Origin: Alkalihalobacillus sp. TS-13
GTDB taxonomy: Bacteria; Bacillota; Bacilli; Bacillales; Fictibacillaceae
Length of the DNA: 64,000 nt
Direction: 5' to 3'
NCBI RefSeq assembly: GCF_019720915.1
Contig: NZ_JAHKSI010000002.1
Span: forward strand, 414,471 to 478,470
Made by a program: the position numbers and the translations under genes. Shown here in pieces: positions 43,278 through 51,510 of this stretch. Position 1 is the first letter of the stretch. Every line of letters starts with the position of its first letter. Under the pieces are notes generated by a model. The model saw only the letters and a program-made list of their open reading frames with translations. It did not search any database and was not told the DNA's origin.

Positions 43278-43619
43278 TTAAAAATAAGGATATGGATATG
43301 GATACGGATATGGATACGGACGGAAGTACGGAATCAGTGAGAGTGCCGCTAACCCGGCTAGCGGAAGCAACAGACCGCCGAATCTTCTGAACCTCGGCTG
43401 CCTCATGTCATTACGATCATAAGACTCCGGCTCCATCATTTCGGGGACGAGGAGTTCAACCTTATCCTTTTTTACACCCATGAGGATTGCGTCGAATTTT
43501 TTACCGTCCTTCGTTTCAACAAGCACATGGTAGTACTTATATTGCTTGCATTTATCGTACATGTGTTTCGCCCGTTCGTCGTCTCGGATTGATTCATCAT
43601 AATGATGTTCTGACATCAT
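43278..43619 (-). CDS. Unknown protein with a C-terminal Pro-Tyr repeat
   Basis: I do not recognise this 113-residue protein. The N-terminal half is charged and His/Tyr/Lys rich, with CKQYKYYHVLVETKDGKKFDAILMGV resembling a small beta-barrel fold; then come a short hydrophobic segment (GLLLPLAGLAALSLI, about 83-97) and a tail of repeated Pro-Tyr ending in Phe. Such tails occur in some spore-coat proteins, so a surface or spore role is possible but unproven. The tail is coded by GGATAT/GGATAC hexamers on the opposite strand, which may vary in number. AAAGGAG precedes the first ATG. Confidence 0.75.
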   Translation of the reverse strand: MMSEHHYDESIRDDERAKHMYDKCKQYKYYHVLVETKDGKKFDAILMGVKKDKVELLVPEMMEPESYDRNDMRQPRFRRFGGLLLPLAGLAALSLIPYFRPYPYPYPYPYPYF

Positions 43620-43716
43620 TCATCATCTCCTTTCTCACAATCTCATGATATTCACCCAGAAGAATGATGTGCCTAATTTTTTCTAATGCGTTTTTATTGA
43701 ATAGAACATTTCTTAA

Positions 43717-43973
43717 GCGAAATTCGCGACACTCCTGCGGGAAAAGCGAGCCAGGCGAGACCCCGCAACGAGGAACGAGTGAGGAGGCTTGCGGAAGTAG
43801 GTAAATGCAAAGAAGTGATGTCCAGCTCAGCGACCAGTCACTTGGATCACTTCAAACTTCCTGCGGCGGCGACAGCCTCCTCGTCAGTTTTCCAGTGACC
43901 TACGTGCCTAACCGGGTCGTTCCTCTTTTCATTAGCCCGCGGAAAGGGAGTGAATTTCGCAGGAATCAATTAA
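43717..43973 (-). mobile_element. MITE-like repeat, copy C (inverted)
   Basis: This copy is in reverse orientation: it begins with the right end GCGAAATTCGCGACACTCC and ends with the left end GGAAAGGGAGTGAATTTCGC followed by AATCAATTA. It has all shared internal blocks and is the shortest full copy. The ends are visibly inverted repeats of each other (GCGAAATTC on both). Confidence 0.85.
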
Positions 43974-44003
43974 TTAAAATAAAAAGTTTTTTTCAAAGAA
44001 AAA

Positions 44004-44025
44004 AGCACCTACCGAAGTAGATGCT
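44004..44025 (-). terminator. Terminator of lplJ
   Basis: AGCATCTAC-TTCG-GTAGGTGCT on the minus strand, a 9-bp stem with a TTCG tetraloop, followed by TTTTTTC, 15 bases after the stop. Confidence 0.85.
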
Positions 44026-44039
44026 TATTCTTGAAGATT

Positions 44040-45035
44040 CTAATGGATCAAGTCCAAAAACTGCTCCCGGGTTATTTTACCTAAGTAATGACTGATATCA
44101 AGGTCAGCTAACGCTTTTTCAGTTTCAGCGTAGTCGTATCGGACACCAATGAGACGATTTTCGATATCTTCAACATCCCCGACACCAAAGAAATCGCCAT
44201 AAATTTTACAGGCTTGAATCGTGTTCTTCACCACGTCCAGGCGGACATCCAGCTGGCCTGCTCCCTCGAAACGATGAGAATGCTTCACATTGAATTTAGG
44301 GGATTTACCATAATTCCAGTCCCAATTCTGATATCGATCTGCTGAAATCTCACGGATGACTTTCCAATCCTCTTCATTCAGACGATATTGTGGAATTTCT
44401 TCTTCCCCCTCAAACAGATAACGCAACAATGTTTCTTTGAATTGCTCGGTCGTCATGTCTTGATTAAGATGGTCACTAATATTGGTGACACGGCTGCGGA
44501 TCGATTTAATTCCCTTCGATTTGATTTTATCCATATTCACATTTAAAGCAGAAACGACATTCTCGATCTGTGAATCGAACATAAGTGTTCCATGGCTGAA
44601 CATCCGGCCTTTCGTTGAAAATTGCGCATTCCCTGAAATCTTCTTGCCCTCGACGAGGATATCATTGCGCCCGCTTAACTCCGCCGGAACGCCAAGTTTA
44701 TGAAGAGCTTTGATCACTGGTTCGGTAAACTTTTTAAAATCATGGAAGCTGTTTCCGTCATCCTTTGTAATGAAGCTGAAGTTCAAATTCCCATGATCAT
44801 GATAAACTGCCCCTCCACCGGAAAGCCTGCGGACAACATGGATTCCGTTTTCACGGACATACTCTGAATTGATTTCTTCCACCGTATTCTGGTTCTTTCC
44901 GATGATGATCGAAGGTTCATTGATATAGAACAAGAGGTATGTATCGTTGATTCCCAGATGTTTCAGTGCGTATTCCTCAATCGCGAGGTTGATCCTCGGA
45001 TCGGTAATATTTTCATTATCGATAAATCGTAACAT
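44040..45035 (-). CDS. lplJ: Lipoate-protein ligase
   Basis: LplJ activates lipoate with ATP and attaches it to E2 and GcvH domains. The 331-residue protein has RRLSGGGAVYHDHGNLNFSFI (residues 69-89) that binds lipoyl-AMP, the active-site Lys in GKKISGNAQ (near 131) and a C-terminal accessory domain. It matches B. subtilis LplJ (YhfJ), and yhfI and yhfK homologues flank it in the same way. It could serve the E2 encoded at 21361-22626. GGGAGGA precedes the ATG. Confidence 0.93.
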   Translation of the reverse strand: MLRFIDNENITDPRINLAIEEYALKHLGINDTYLLFYINEPSIIIGKNQNTVEEINSEYVRENGIHVVRRLSGGGAVYHDHGNLNFSFITKDDGNSFHDFKKFTEPVIKALHKLGVPAELSGRNDILVEGKKISGNAQFSTKGRMFSHGTLMFDSQIENVVSALNVNMDKIKSKGIKSIRSRVTNISDHLNQDMTTEQFKETLLRYLFEGEEEIPQYRLNEEDWKVIREISADRYQNWDWNYGKSPKFNVKHSHRFEGAGQLDVRLDVVKNTIQACKIYGDFFGVGDVEDIENRLIGVRYDYAETEKALADLDISHYLGKITREQFLDLIH

Positions 45036-45106
45036 GCTTGTCCTCCCATATTTACTTAATATCTAGCTATTAAAGTGAAACGAATGCCCAACTCGCCGTA
45101 TTTGAC

Positions 45107-45844
45107 CTATTCACCTTCCCAGACAAACCCTTCTTCCGCTAAAACGACCTCTCCATTGAACTGTTCCTGTGCTTCTGGAATAAGCTGATTGATTTCACCG
45201 AAATGAGGCAGGTGGGTCAAAATCAATTTCCCGACAATCGATTCACGGGCGATTTGACCAGCCTCATCACTCGTCATATGTCCTACACTCGTCCCGTCCA
45301 TCCCCTTATAAAGATTGGATTCACATAGTAAAAGATCCACTCCTCGGAAAAAAGGAAAGAAGGATTCTTGAAAACTTGAGTCAGCAGTATAACCAATCGT
45401 GTGACTCATCCCTTCAATCCTCATCGCATAACATGGAACAGCATGCTTCGTTTGTAAGAAGGTGATTTTAAAAGGACCCACTGAAATCGGCAGCGCCGGG
45501 TTATATTCCTTTGAAGCAGTAAACGTTTTGTATGCGAGTCTATTGAATTCAGTTTCATTAAAACGATGGCCGTAAATCGGGAGTTCAGGCAGTGTTGTTC
45601 CAGTATGTGATTTGACAAGCCTTGCGAATTGCAATGGGCCGATATCTGCAATATGATCCGCATGATAATGGGAAATGACGACTGCATCCAGATCTTCTAC
45701 ATTTATATAAGACTGAACTTTCGAAAGGACGCCACTTCCACAATCGACCAATAAATTGAATCCACCTTCCTGTACCAAATACCCTGAAGTTGCTTCACCC
45801 GCTTTAGGAAAACCACCCCAGCAGCCGACAACAGTTACTTTCAA
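45107..45844 (-). CDS. yhfI: MBL-fold metallohydrolase (YhfI-like)
   Basis: This 245-residue metallo-beta-lactamase-fold protein has SHYHADHIAD (the HxHxDH metal motif, near 60), CESNLY and HMTSDEAG, and LILTHLPHF near the C terminus. It resembles RNase Z-like enzymes and B. subtilis YhfI, with unknown substrate. An open frame extends to 45889, but GGGGTGAG before the TTG at 45844 fits better. It is upstream of lplJ on the same strand, with about 70 bases between. Confidence 0.85.
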   Translation of the reverse strand: MKVTVVGCWGGFPKAGEATSGYLVQEGGFNLLVDCGSGVLSKVQSYINVEDLDAVVISHYHADHIADIGPLQFARLVKSHTGTTLPELPIYGHRFNETEFNRLAYKTFTASKEYNPALPISVGPFKITFLQTKHAVPCYAMRIEGMSHTIGYTADSSFQESFFPFFRGVDLLLCESNLYKGMDGTSVGHMTSDEAGQIARESIVGKLILTHLPHFGEINQLIPEAQEQFNGEVVLAEEGFVWEGE

Positions 45845-45995
45845 TAAACTCACCCCATTCACTTTTCTACCTATAATTGTATATAACATAAGTCTTTACT
45901 TCTAGTATACCGCTATGCCTCGTATCGAACCGTTTATATTCCTGTGTTTTGTGGTAAATAATAATTATGTTTTCACTGAAAGGAGTTTTGATAGG

Positions 45996-46640
45996 ATGAA
46001 AGTACTTGTAGTTGGAGCAAACGGCGGTACAGGCCGTCATATACTTAGGATGTTAGGTGGAAGTAACGACCATCAAGCTGTAGCGATGATTCGTGATATT
46101 ACACAATCTGCTGAATTGGAGAAGCTCGGCATCAGTGAAACCGTACTAGCTGATTTAGAAGATGAGGTGGAGCATGCTGTTGAAGGGTGCGATGCCATCC
46201 TCTTTGCAGCCGGGTCTGGTTCAAAGACAGGACCTGAAAAAACAATCACCGTTGACCAGGAAGGTGCGATCAAGCTTGTGCAAGCCGCTGAAAAACATGG
46301 CGTGAAACGGTTCGTCATGCTGAGTACAGTCGGAGCTGACAACCCAGAGTATGGTTCAGAAGGGATGAAACATTACTTTGAGGCCAAGAAAAAAGCAGAT
46401 GACGCTTTAAGGGAAAGCTCTCTCACCTACACAATCGTAAGACCAGGCAGACTATCTTACGACGCTGGAACTGGTAAAATCAGAGCAGCAGCACAACTTG
46501 ACGATTATTCAGGTGACATTTCACGTGAAGATGTTGCAAAAGTGATGATCGAATCGCTCAATGTTGAAAATACAAAAGGTAAAACCTTCGAATTCCTCTC
46601 AGGCGATACTAATATCGTCGAGGCATTGAAGTCGTTATGA
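45996..46640 (+). CDS. yhfK: NAD(P)-binding atypical SDR (YhfK-like)
   Basis: This 214-residue Rossmann protein begins with MKVLVVGANGGTGRHILRML, and has LFAAGSGSKTGPEKT and KRFVMLSTVGAD plus a YTIVRPGRLSYD motif of NAD(P)H-binding atypical SDRs. B. subtilis YhfK is the obvious match, supported by synteny with yhfI and lplJ. The reaction is unknown. The upstream open frame is not supported; GAAAGGAG lies 11 bases before the ATG at 45996. A dispersed repeat starts at its stop codon. Confidence 0.88.
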   Translation: MKVLVVGANGGTGRHILRMLGGSNDHQAVAMIRDITQSAELEKLGISETVLADLEDEVEHAVEGCDAILFAAGSGSKTGPEKTITVDQEGAIKLVQAAEKHGVKRFVMLSTVGADNPEYGSEGMKHYFEAKKKADDALRESSLTYTIVRPGRLSYDAGTGKIRAAAQLDDYSGDISREDVAKVMIESLNVENTKGKTFEFLSGDTNIVEALKSL

Positions 46641-46694
46641 AGAAAACTTGGCAAAGCCAAGCCTGTGGCGCAGGCTGAGCTTTAGTTGCGCTTA
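46639..46694 (+). repeat. 3'-end repeat (AAGAAAACTTGGC family)
   Basis: GAAGAAAACTTGGCAAAGCC...GGCGCAGGCTGAGCTTTAGT TGCGCTTA aligns with the unit at 30811-30864. Here it begins right at the yhfK stop rather than extending the frame. As at 30811, it is followed by a GGGGCT-type terminator and then a periodic array. Confidence 0.6.
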
Positions 46695-46740
46695 TATTGT
46701 ATTGAAGAAAGTATTTTATACTTTCTTTAAATGTGATGAA

Positions 46741-46779
46741 AACGGGGCTTCCCAATTTTGGGACAGCCCCTTTTCTTTT
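46741..46779 (+). terminator. Terminator of yhfK
   Basis: GGGGCT pairs with AGCCCC and inner CCAA with TTGG, followed by TTTTCTTTT. It resembles the terminator at 30929-30963. Confidence 0.75.
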
Positions 46780-46787
46780 GTATTGGC

Positions 46788-46913
46788 TTTGTCAAGATAA
46801 TCGGAGGTTTTGTCCAGATAACTTAGGATCTTGTCCAGAAAAACTTGAGTTTTGTCCAGATATTCTGGAATTTTGTCCAAATAAACCGGGATATTGTCCA
46901 GATCCCCAAATTT
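46788..46913. repeat. 21-bp-period array (TTTGTCCAGA core), six units
   Basis: Units start at 46788, 46809, 46830, 46851, 46872 and 46893. The core TTTGTCCAGATA or TTGTCCAGAAA opens each unit, and the remaining ~10 bases vary. It is the same family as the array at 35169-35294, 11 kb away. Confidence 0.88.
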
Positions 46914-47074
46914 TCACTTATCCCCTGCCAGCTTAGAAAACAGCCTATATAACGTTATATATATTATGGAAGCTAATCCAAAAAATGATTGCCATTAGAC
47001 TTTAATTGTTTTATTATTATAAATAATCAAACAATTAAATAGGACATTTATTGTCTTTGGGTAGAGATGAGGAG

Positions 47075-47138
47075 AACCCTGTGAGCAATAAAGTGTATTA
47101 CATCTTTCATGTAGTACTTTTTATTGTTCATGGGGATT
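47075..47138 (+). promoter_or_regulatory. Long hairpin in the leader region of the ABC importer operon
   Basis: TGAGCAATAAA and TTTTATTGTTCA with ATTACAT/ATGTAGT form a stem of about 27 bp around CTTTC. It shares the opening GGAGAAYCCYTG..GCAAT with the hairpin at 51511-51573 before the HAD gene of the same cluster. MITE copy D separates it from the first gene. Confidence 0.5.
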
Positions 47139-47170
47139 TATTTATTTAAAGTATGGCTTTGTTATTCTTA

Positions 47171-47449
47171 TTCGTTGATTTTCGCGAAATCCCCTCCCTC
47201 TCCGCGGATTTAAGAAAAGCGGAAGCGGCCCGTTTAGTCACGTAGGTCACTGGAAGACTGACAAGGAGGCTCGAACCAAACAAAGACTTGGTTCTGCGTG
47301 GGCTTATGTGTCACCGCCACAGGAGGTCTGAAGTGATCCAAGGGATCGGCCGCTGAGCTAGACATCACTTCGCTGCATTAACTACTTCCGCAAACCTCCT
47401 CACGCTTGTCCCGCAGGAGTGTCGGGAATTTCGACTTGTAAATCAACAA
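47171..47449 (+). mobile_element. MITE-like repeat, copy D
   Basis: Full copy with extended inverted ends: TTCGTTGATTTTCGCGAAAT on the left and GGAATTTCGAC...AATCAACAA on the right. Internal blocks match copies A-C and F. Confidence 0.85.
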
Positions 47450-47489
47450 CTAAGACTAAATTATAAAAGCATTTAAAGGAGGAGTATGA

Positions 47490-48764
47490 ATGAGGGTCAA
47501 ATTTTTGTCATTATTCACTGCATTGCTCATTGTTCTGGTAGCTTGCAGCAGTGGAGGATCACAGGATGAAGTTACAGAGATAGATTTTTGGTTCCCTGTT
47601 GCTGTCGGAGGTGATGTAGCCAAGATTGTCGATGGTTTAGTTGCCGACTTTGAAAAGGAGAATCCTGATATCAAAGTCAATCCGAGATACGGTGGTAGTT
47701 ATGCCGAGACGATGACACAGGTTATGGCTTCCGTACAAGGAGGAAATCCCCCTGAGTTAGCTGTATTGTTTTCAATCGATTTATTTACACTGCTTGAAAA
47801 TGATGTGATTGAAGAAATGACACCTCAGTTTGACGAAGAATATTTCAATGATTTCTATGATGCTTTTATGGCCAACTCGAAGATCGGTGACCAGGTTTGG
47901 AGTCTACCATTCCAGAGAAGCACCATCGTCCTTTATTACAATAAGGATGCTTTTGAAGAAGCTGGTCTTGACCCCGAAGCTCCACCTGAAACATGGGATG
48001 AACTAGTTGAATACAGTAAAAAGTTGACTGTTAATGGCGGAAAGGATCAATGGGGTCTCGAAATTCCGAGTACCGGATATCAATATTGGATGTTCCAGGC
48101 ACTCGCCTTACAGACAGAAAGTAATATCATGTCTGAAGACGGAAAAGAAACCTATTTTGATGCACCCCATGCTAAAGAAGCAATGCAATTCTACCTTGAT
48201 TTAAGTAAAAAGCATAAGGTCATGCCTGAAGGTACGATAGAATGGGCGACCGTCCCATCTGACTTCTTAAGCGGAAGAACAGCTATGATGTACCACACTA
48301 CTGGTAACTTGACCAATGTCAAACAAAATGCAGAATTCGATTTCGGTGTGGCATACTTACCGGCCAATAACCAGTACGGGTCTCCAACTGGCGGAGGAAA
48401 CATCTATTTGTTCAAGGACCTACCGGAAGAAAATAAAGAGGCAGCTATCAAGTTCATGAAATTTTTGACTGACCCTGAACGTGTAGCCCAATGGTCCATC
48501 GACACGGGTTATGTAGCTACAAGGGAATCAGCTTACGAGACTGATAAATTGAAAGAATATGTTGAGGAGTTCCCTCAGGCGATCATTGCACGTGAACAGC
48601 TTGAGTATGCGGATAGTGAATTAGCGACTTATCAGAACGGTGAAGTGCAGAAAATTTTCAACGATGCCATACAGTCGATCCTGACAGGAAAAAGCAGTGT
48701 TGATGAAGGTATGGAAAAAGCTCAACAAGAAGCAGAAAAAGTTTTGGAACCTTTCCAGGACTAG
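47490..48764 (+). CDS. ABC transporter substrate-binding lipoprotein (sugar/glycerol-phosphate type)
   Basis: This 424-residue protein has a lipoprotein signal (FTALLIVLVAC, lipidated Cys at 20) and a family-1 solute-binding fold: EIDFWFPVAVGGDVAKIVDGLVADFEKENPDI, YAETMTQVMASVQGGNPPELAVL, PFQRSTIVLYYNKDAFEEAGLDP. The closest pattern is UgpB-like binding proteins for glycerol-3-phosphate or glycerophosphodiesters, but other sugars are possible. AAGGAGGAG precedes the ATG. It heads the operon and is followed by a long hairpin at 48775-48818. Confidence 0.87.
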   Translation: MRVKFLSLFTALLIVLVACSSGGSQDEVTEIDFWFPVAVGGDVAKIVDGLVADFEKENPDIKVNPRYGGSYAETMTQVMASVQGGNPPELAVLFSIDLFTLLENDVIEEMTPQFDEEYFNDFYDAFMANSKIGDQVWSLPFQRSTIVLYYNKDAFEEAGLDPEAPPETWDELVEYSKKLTVNGGKDQWGLEIPSTGYQYWMFQALALQTESNIMSEDGKETYFDAPHAKEAMQFYLDLSKKHKVMPEGTIEWATVPSDFLSGRTAMMYHTTGNLTNVKQNAEFDFGVAYLPANNQYGSPTGGGNIYLFKDLPEENKEAAIKFMKFLTDPERVAQWSIDTGYVATRESAYETDKLKEYVEEFPQAIIAREQLEYADSELATYQNGEVQKIFNDAIQSILTGKSSVDEGMEKAQQEAEKVLEPFQD

Positions 48765-48774
48765 AATAGAAATT

Positions 48775-48818
48775 AAGGGGAGCTCAGATTAAGAGTAATG
48801 TTAATTTGGGCTTCTCTT
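48775..48818 (+). promoter_or_regulatory. 18-bp hairpin between binding-protein and permease genes
   Basis: AAGGGGAGCTCAGATTAA pairs along its whole length with TTAATTTGGGCTTCTCTT, allowing four G-U pairs, around an 8-base loop. No T-run follows, so it more likely protects the upstream mRNA than terminates it. Confidence 0.65.
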
Positions 48819-48848
48819 CACTAAAGATTGGAGGTTTCAGAGGATCTA

Positions 48849-49787
48849 ATGGCTAACAAACAATATGCACCAATAGGTAAACCGATGGCTATCAAACAAA
48901 ATGCGCCCAGGAGAAAACTCAGTTTCAGCTTCAAGCAGAATATGTTCGCCTATTTACTTTTGTTCCCATCATTTATCTTCCTATCATTGTTCACCTTTTA
49001 TCCAACGCTTAAATCGATACATTTAAGCTTTTACAGCGGTCCGATGACACGTCTTCAATACTCTGGTCTCGAGCAATATAAAGAGGTTTTCACGGATGAT
49101 ATTTTCAGGAAGGTCATGTTGAACAACATCATCTTCGTGATCGGTACCGTTCCAACAAGTTTATTCCTGGCCATGTATTTAGCGATTTGGCTGAATAAAA
49201 AGATGGCCGGCAGTGCCTTGCTGAGAACGTCATTCTTTTACCCTACCGTAATTCCGCTTATCGCCGTGGCGAATATCTGGCTGTTCATCTACACTCCCCA
49301 ATACGGCTTATTGGAAAAATTCTTGAATGCCTTTGGCGCGGATGGATCCAACTGGTTAGGAAGCCAAAGTACAGTAATGATAGCGATGATCATCATGATC
49401 ATATGGAAAGATACCGGGTTCTTTATGATTTTTTATTTAGCTGGTTTGCAAAATTTGCCGAAAGATGTTTATGAAGCAGCCATGATTGAAGGAGCAAAGC
49501 CATTTCAAATTTTCCGGCATATCACCTTTCCTTTACTGATGCCGACAACACTGTTTGTCATGATCGTGGCGATCACAAATGCGTTCAAAAACGTAGACCA
49601 TCTCTACATCATGACCAAAGGCGGGCCCGATAATGCTAGTAATTTATTACTCTACCATATTTACGAGGTCGCCTTTACGAATTGGGATCTTGGAAAGGCC
49701 GCTGTCTTGACCGTGGTATTGATTATCGTTCTTTTAGGCGTAACTGCTTTCAATTATTTATTCCTGGATAAGAAAATCCATTACTGA
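48849..49787 (+). CDS. ABC sugar-type transporter permease (UgpA/MalF type)
   Basis: This 312-residue permease has six membrane segments and the EAA loop MIEGAKPFQIFRHITFPLLMPT (about 215-236). A basic N-terminal tail of ~30 residues precedes the first span. It pairs with the following permease. GAGG sits five bases before the ATG at 48849; the frame from 48828 is longer but lacks support. No ATPase gene is nearby, so a shared MsmX-like ATPase is expected. Confidence 0.9.
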   Translation: MANKQYAPIGKPMAIKQNAPRRKLSFSFKQNMFAYLLLFPSFIFLSLFTFYPTLKSIHLSFYSGPMTRLQYSGLEQYKEVFTDDIFRKVMLNNIIFVIGTVPTSLFLAMYLAIWLNKKMAGSALLRTSFFYPTVIPLIAVANIWLFIYTPQYGLLEKFLNAFGADGSNWLGSQSTVMIAMIIMIIWKDTGFFMIFYLAGLQNLPKDVYEAAMIEGAKPFQIFRHITFPLLMPTTLFVMIVAITNAFKNVDHLYIMTKGGPDNASNLLLYHIYEVAFTNWDLGKAAVLTVVLIIVLLGVTAFNYLFLDKKIHY

Positions 49788-49803
49788 GGGAGGAGGGCTT
49801 CCA

Positions 49804-50616
49804 TTGTATAAAAGAATAAATTATTCAATCATCATCATTTTAGGCATCGTATTCTTCATTCCATTGTTATGGGTTTTCATAACCTCATTTTCCACGAGTA
49901 AAGAAGTGATAGGCAGCTCCTTCCCACTCTGGGTATCCAATCCTACTATCCAGAACTACATAGATGCGTGGAATGCTGCTCCTTTCCTGACATATTATTT
50001 CAATACGTTCGTAATTGTATTTGGCATCTTGATTGTTCAGATATTTACAATCACCCTTGCCGCTTATGCATTTGCGCGAGTGAATTTCAGAGGAAAAAAT
50101 GTGTTGTTCATCTTATTCTTGCTCCAATTGATGATTCAGCCGGAAATTTTGTTGTTTCCAAACTATCAAGTTATGAGTCAATTAGGATTGGTCGATTCGA
50201 AACTAGCTGTGATGCTCCCATACTGGGCTTCAGCCTTTGGTGTGTTTTTATTAAGACAAACCTTCAAACAGGTCCCATTCGATCTGGACGAGGCTTCAAA
50301 AATCGATGGATGCAAATGGTGGCAAACGTTATGGCATGTTTATGTCCCATCCGCTAAACCAACCTATATTGCCTTCGCACTGGTTTCTGTCAGCCATCAT
50401 TGGAGCAACTTCATGTGGCCGTTAATTATTACAAACTCTGATGAAAACCGTCCATTGACCGTAGGATTAGCTAAATTCGCGCAATCCTATGAAACAGGAG
50501 CTCAATGGGGGATGGTGACTGCCGGGACAGTCATGGTCATCTTACCTTTATTGATTGCGTTTTTCATCTTCCAAAAGCAATTCGTGTCCAGTTTCATGCA
50601 CTCTGGAATCAAATAG
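49804..50616 (+). CDS. ABC sugar-type transporter permease (UgpE/MalG type)
   Basis: This 270-residue permease has six membrane segments and the EAA loop SKIDGCKWWQTLWHVYVPSAKP (about 183-204). Start is TTG at 49804 with GGGAGGAGGG upstream. It follows the first permease by 16 bases. Together they form the membrane channel. Confidence 0.9.
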   Translation: MYKRINYSIIIILGIVFFIPLLWVFITSFSTSKEVIGSSFPLWVSNPTIQNYIDAWNAAPFLTYYFNTFVIVFGILIVQIFTITLAAYAFARVNFRGKNVLFILFLLQLMIQPEILLFPNYQVMSQLGLVDSKLAVMLPYWASAFGVFLLRQTFKQVPFDLDEASKIDGCKWWQTLWHVYVPSAKPTYIAFALVSVSHHWSNFMWPLIITNSDENRPLTVGLAKFAQSYETGAQWGMVTAGTVMVILPLLIAFFIFQKQFVSSFMHSGIK

Positions 50617-50627
50617 GTGGTGTTTAA

Positions 50628-51371
50628 ATGGAGATTCATTTTCTAGGTACCGGGAGTGCCTATCCTGGCAAAGGACGGGATAATACCTCCCTTTGCCTTT
50701 CTAATAAGAATTACCAGGTGTTGATTGATGTTAGTGGCAATCCTTGCAGAAAGTTGAAAGAGATAAATATCGGTTTGGAAGAGCTTGATTCTGTCATATT
50801 CACACATTTTCATATCGACCATATCTATGGGCTCCCTTCCCTATTATGGGGAATGTGGCTTGAAGGACGACAGAAGCCATTGTCGATCTATTGTGATGAT
50901 AGGAATGAGGAGAAGCTCAACCAGTGGTTGGACACGATGGCTGTCGATGATTGGGGGATAGATTTTCCGATCCATGTGAATACCTTCAATGGTGATCATG
51001 TTGAAGAGATGATCACGGGTGAAAATTTGCTTATTTCCTGTTTTCCAGCACTTCATTCTGTTCCTACCATCGGATTAGAAATAAAATCTGCTGGAAAAAC
51101 AATCGTTTATTCAGGAGACAGTGAGGTAAATTCACACATCCAGGCATATGAATATATCGATGTGTTGATTCATGAAACGACATCCGCTAAAGAAATCGAT
51201 CCTAACCATACCAGCTTACCAGAAATCGTTGATTACTATAATCTTGATTCCATTGGCAGAGTGATATTGGTTCATCTTAGCGATGGAGAACCGTATGATG
51301 ATGAGCTCTCACGACTGAATATTAGATGTAAGGTCGAAAAAGCTGAAGAGATGATGTGTATTAAGTTATAA
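50628..51371 (+). CDS. MBL-fold hydrolase in the ABC importer operon
   Basis: This 247-residue protein has MEIHFLGTGSAYPGKGRDNT, the metal motif THFHIDHIYG (near 62-70), HSVPTIGLEI, YSGDSE and IHETTS, and a C-terminal HLSDGE. The order is that of RNase Z/phosphodiesterase-like metallohydrolases. AGGTGG precedes the ATG, 11 bases after the permease stop, so it is an operon member. Hydrolysis of an imported phosphodiester is attractive, since a HAD phosphatase follows, but this is inference. Confidence 0.85.
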   Translation: MEIHFLGTGSAYPGKGRDNTSLCLSNKNYQVLIDVSGNPCRKLKEINIGLEELDSVIFTHFHIDHIYGLPSLLWGMWLEGRQKPLSIYCDDRNEEKLNQWLDTMAVDDWGIDFPIHVNTFNGDHVEEMITGENLLISCFPALHSVPTIGLEIKSAGKTIVYSGDSEVNSHIQAYEYIDVLIHETTSAKEIDPNHTSLPEIVDYYNLDSIGRVILVHLSDGEPYDDELSRLNIRCKVEKAEEMMCIKL

Positions 51372-51400
51372 GCTGTGTTAGTTCTTATTATTGTTCTGAT

Positions 51401-51451
51401 CCGCGAGCTTTTCCCGTTAGGAGTATCGCAAATTTCGCTTATAATCAACAA
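51401..51451 (+). mobile_element. Solo right end of the MITE-like repeat
   Basis: CGAGCTTTTCCCGTTAGGAG TATCGCAAATTTCGCTT followed by AATCAACAA matches the right ends of copies D and F, with no left part. It lies between the MBL gene and the HAD leader hairpin. Confidence 0.7.
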
Positions 51452-51510
51452 AGTCCCTTTAACAGAGCTAAATTATAAAAAGAATACCATGCAAGGTTAG
51501 AGAACTGGAG

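Noticed and set aside
46733-46936. Open frame with repeated FCPD-type peptides
   Set aside because: It reads through the yhfK terminator and the 21-bp array, with no ribosome site.
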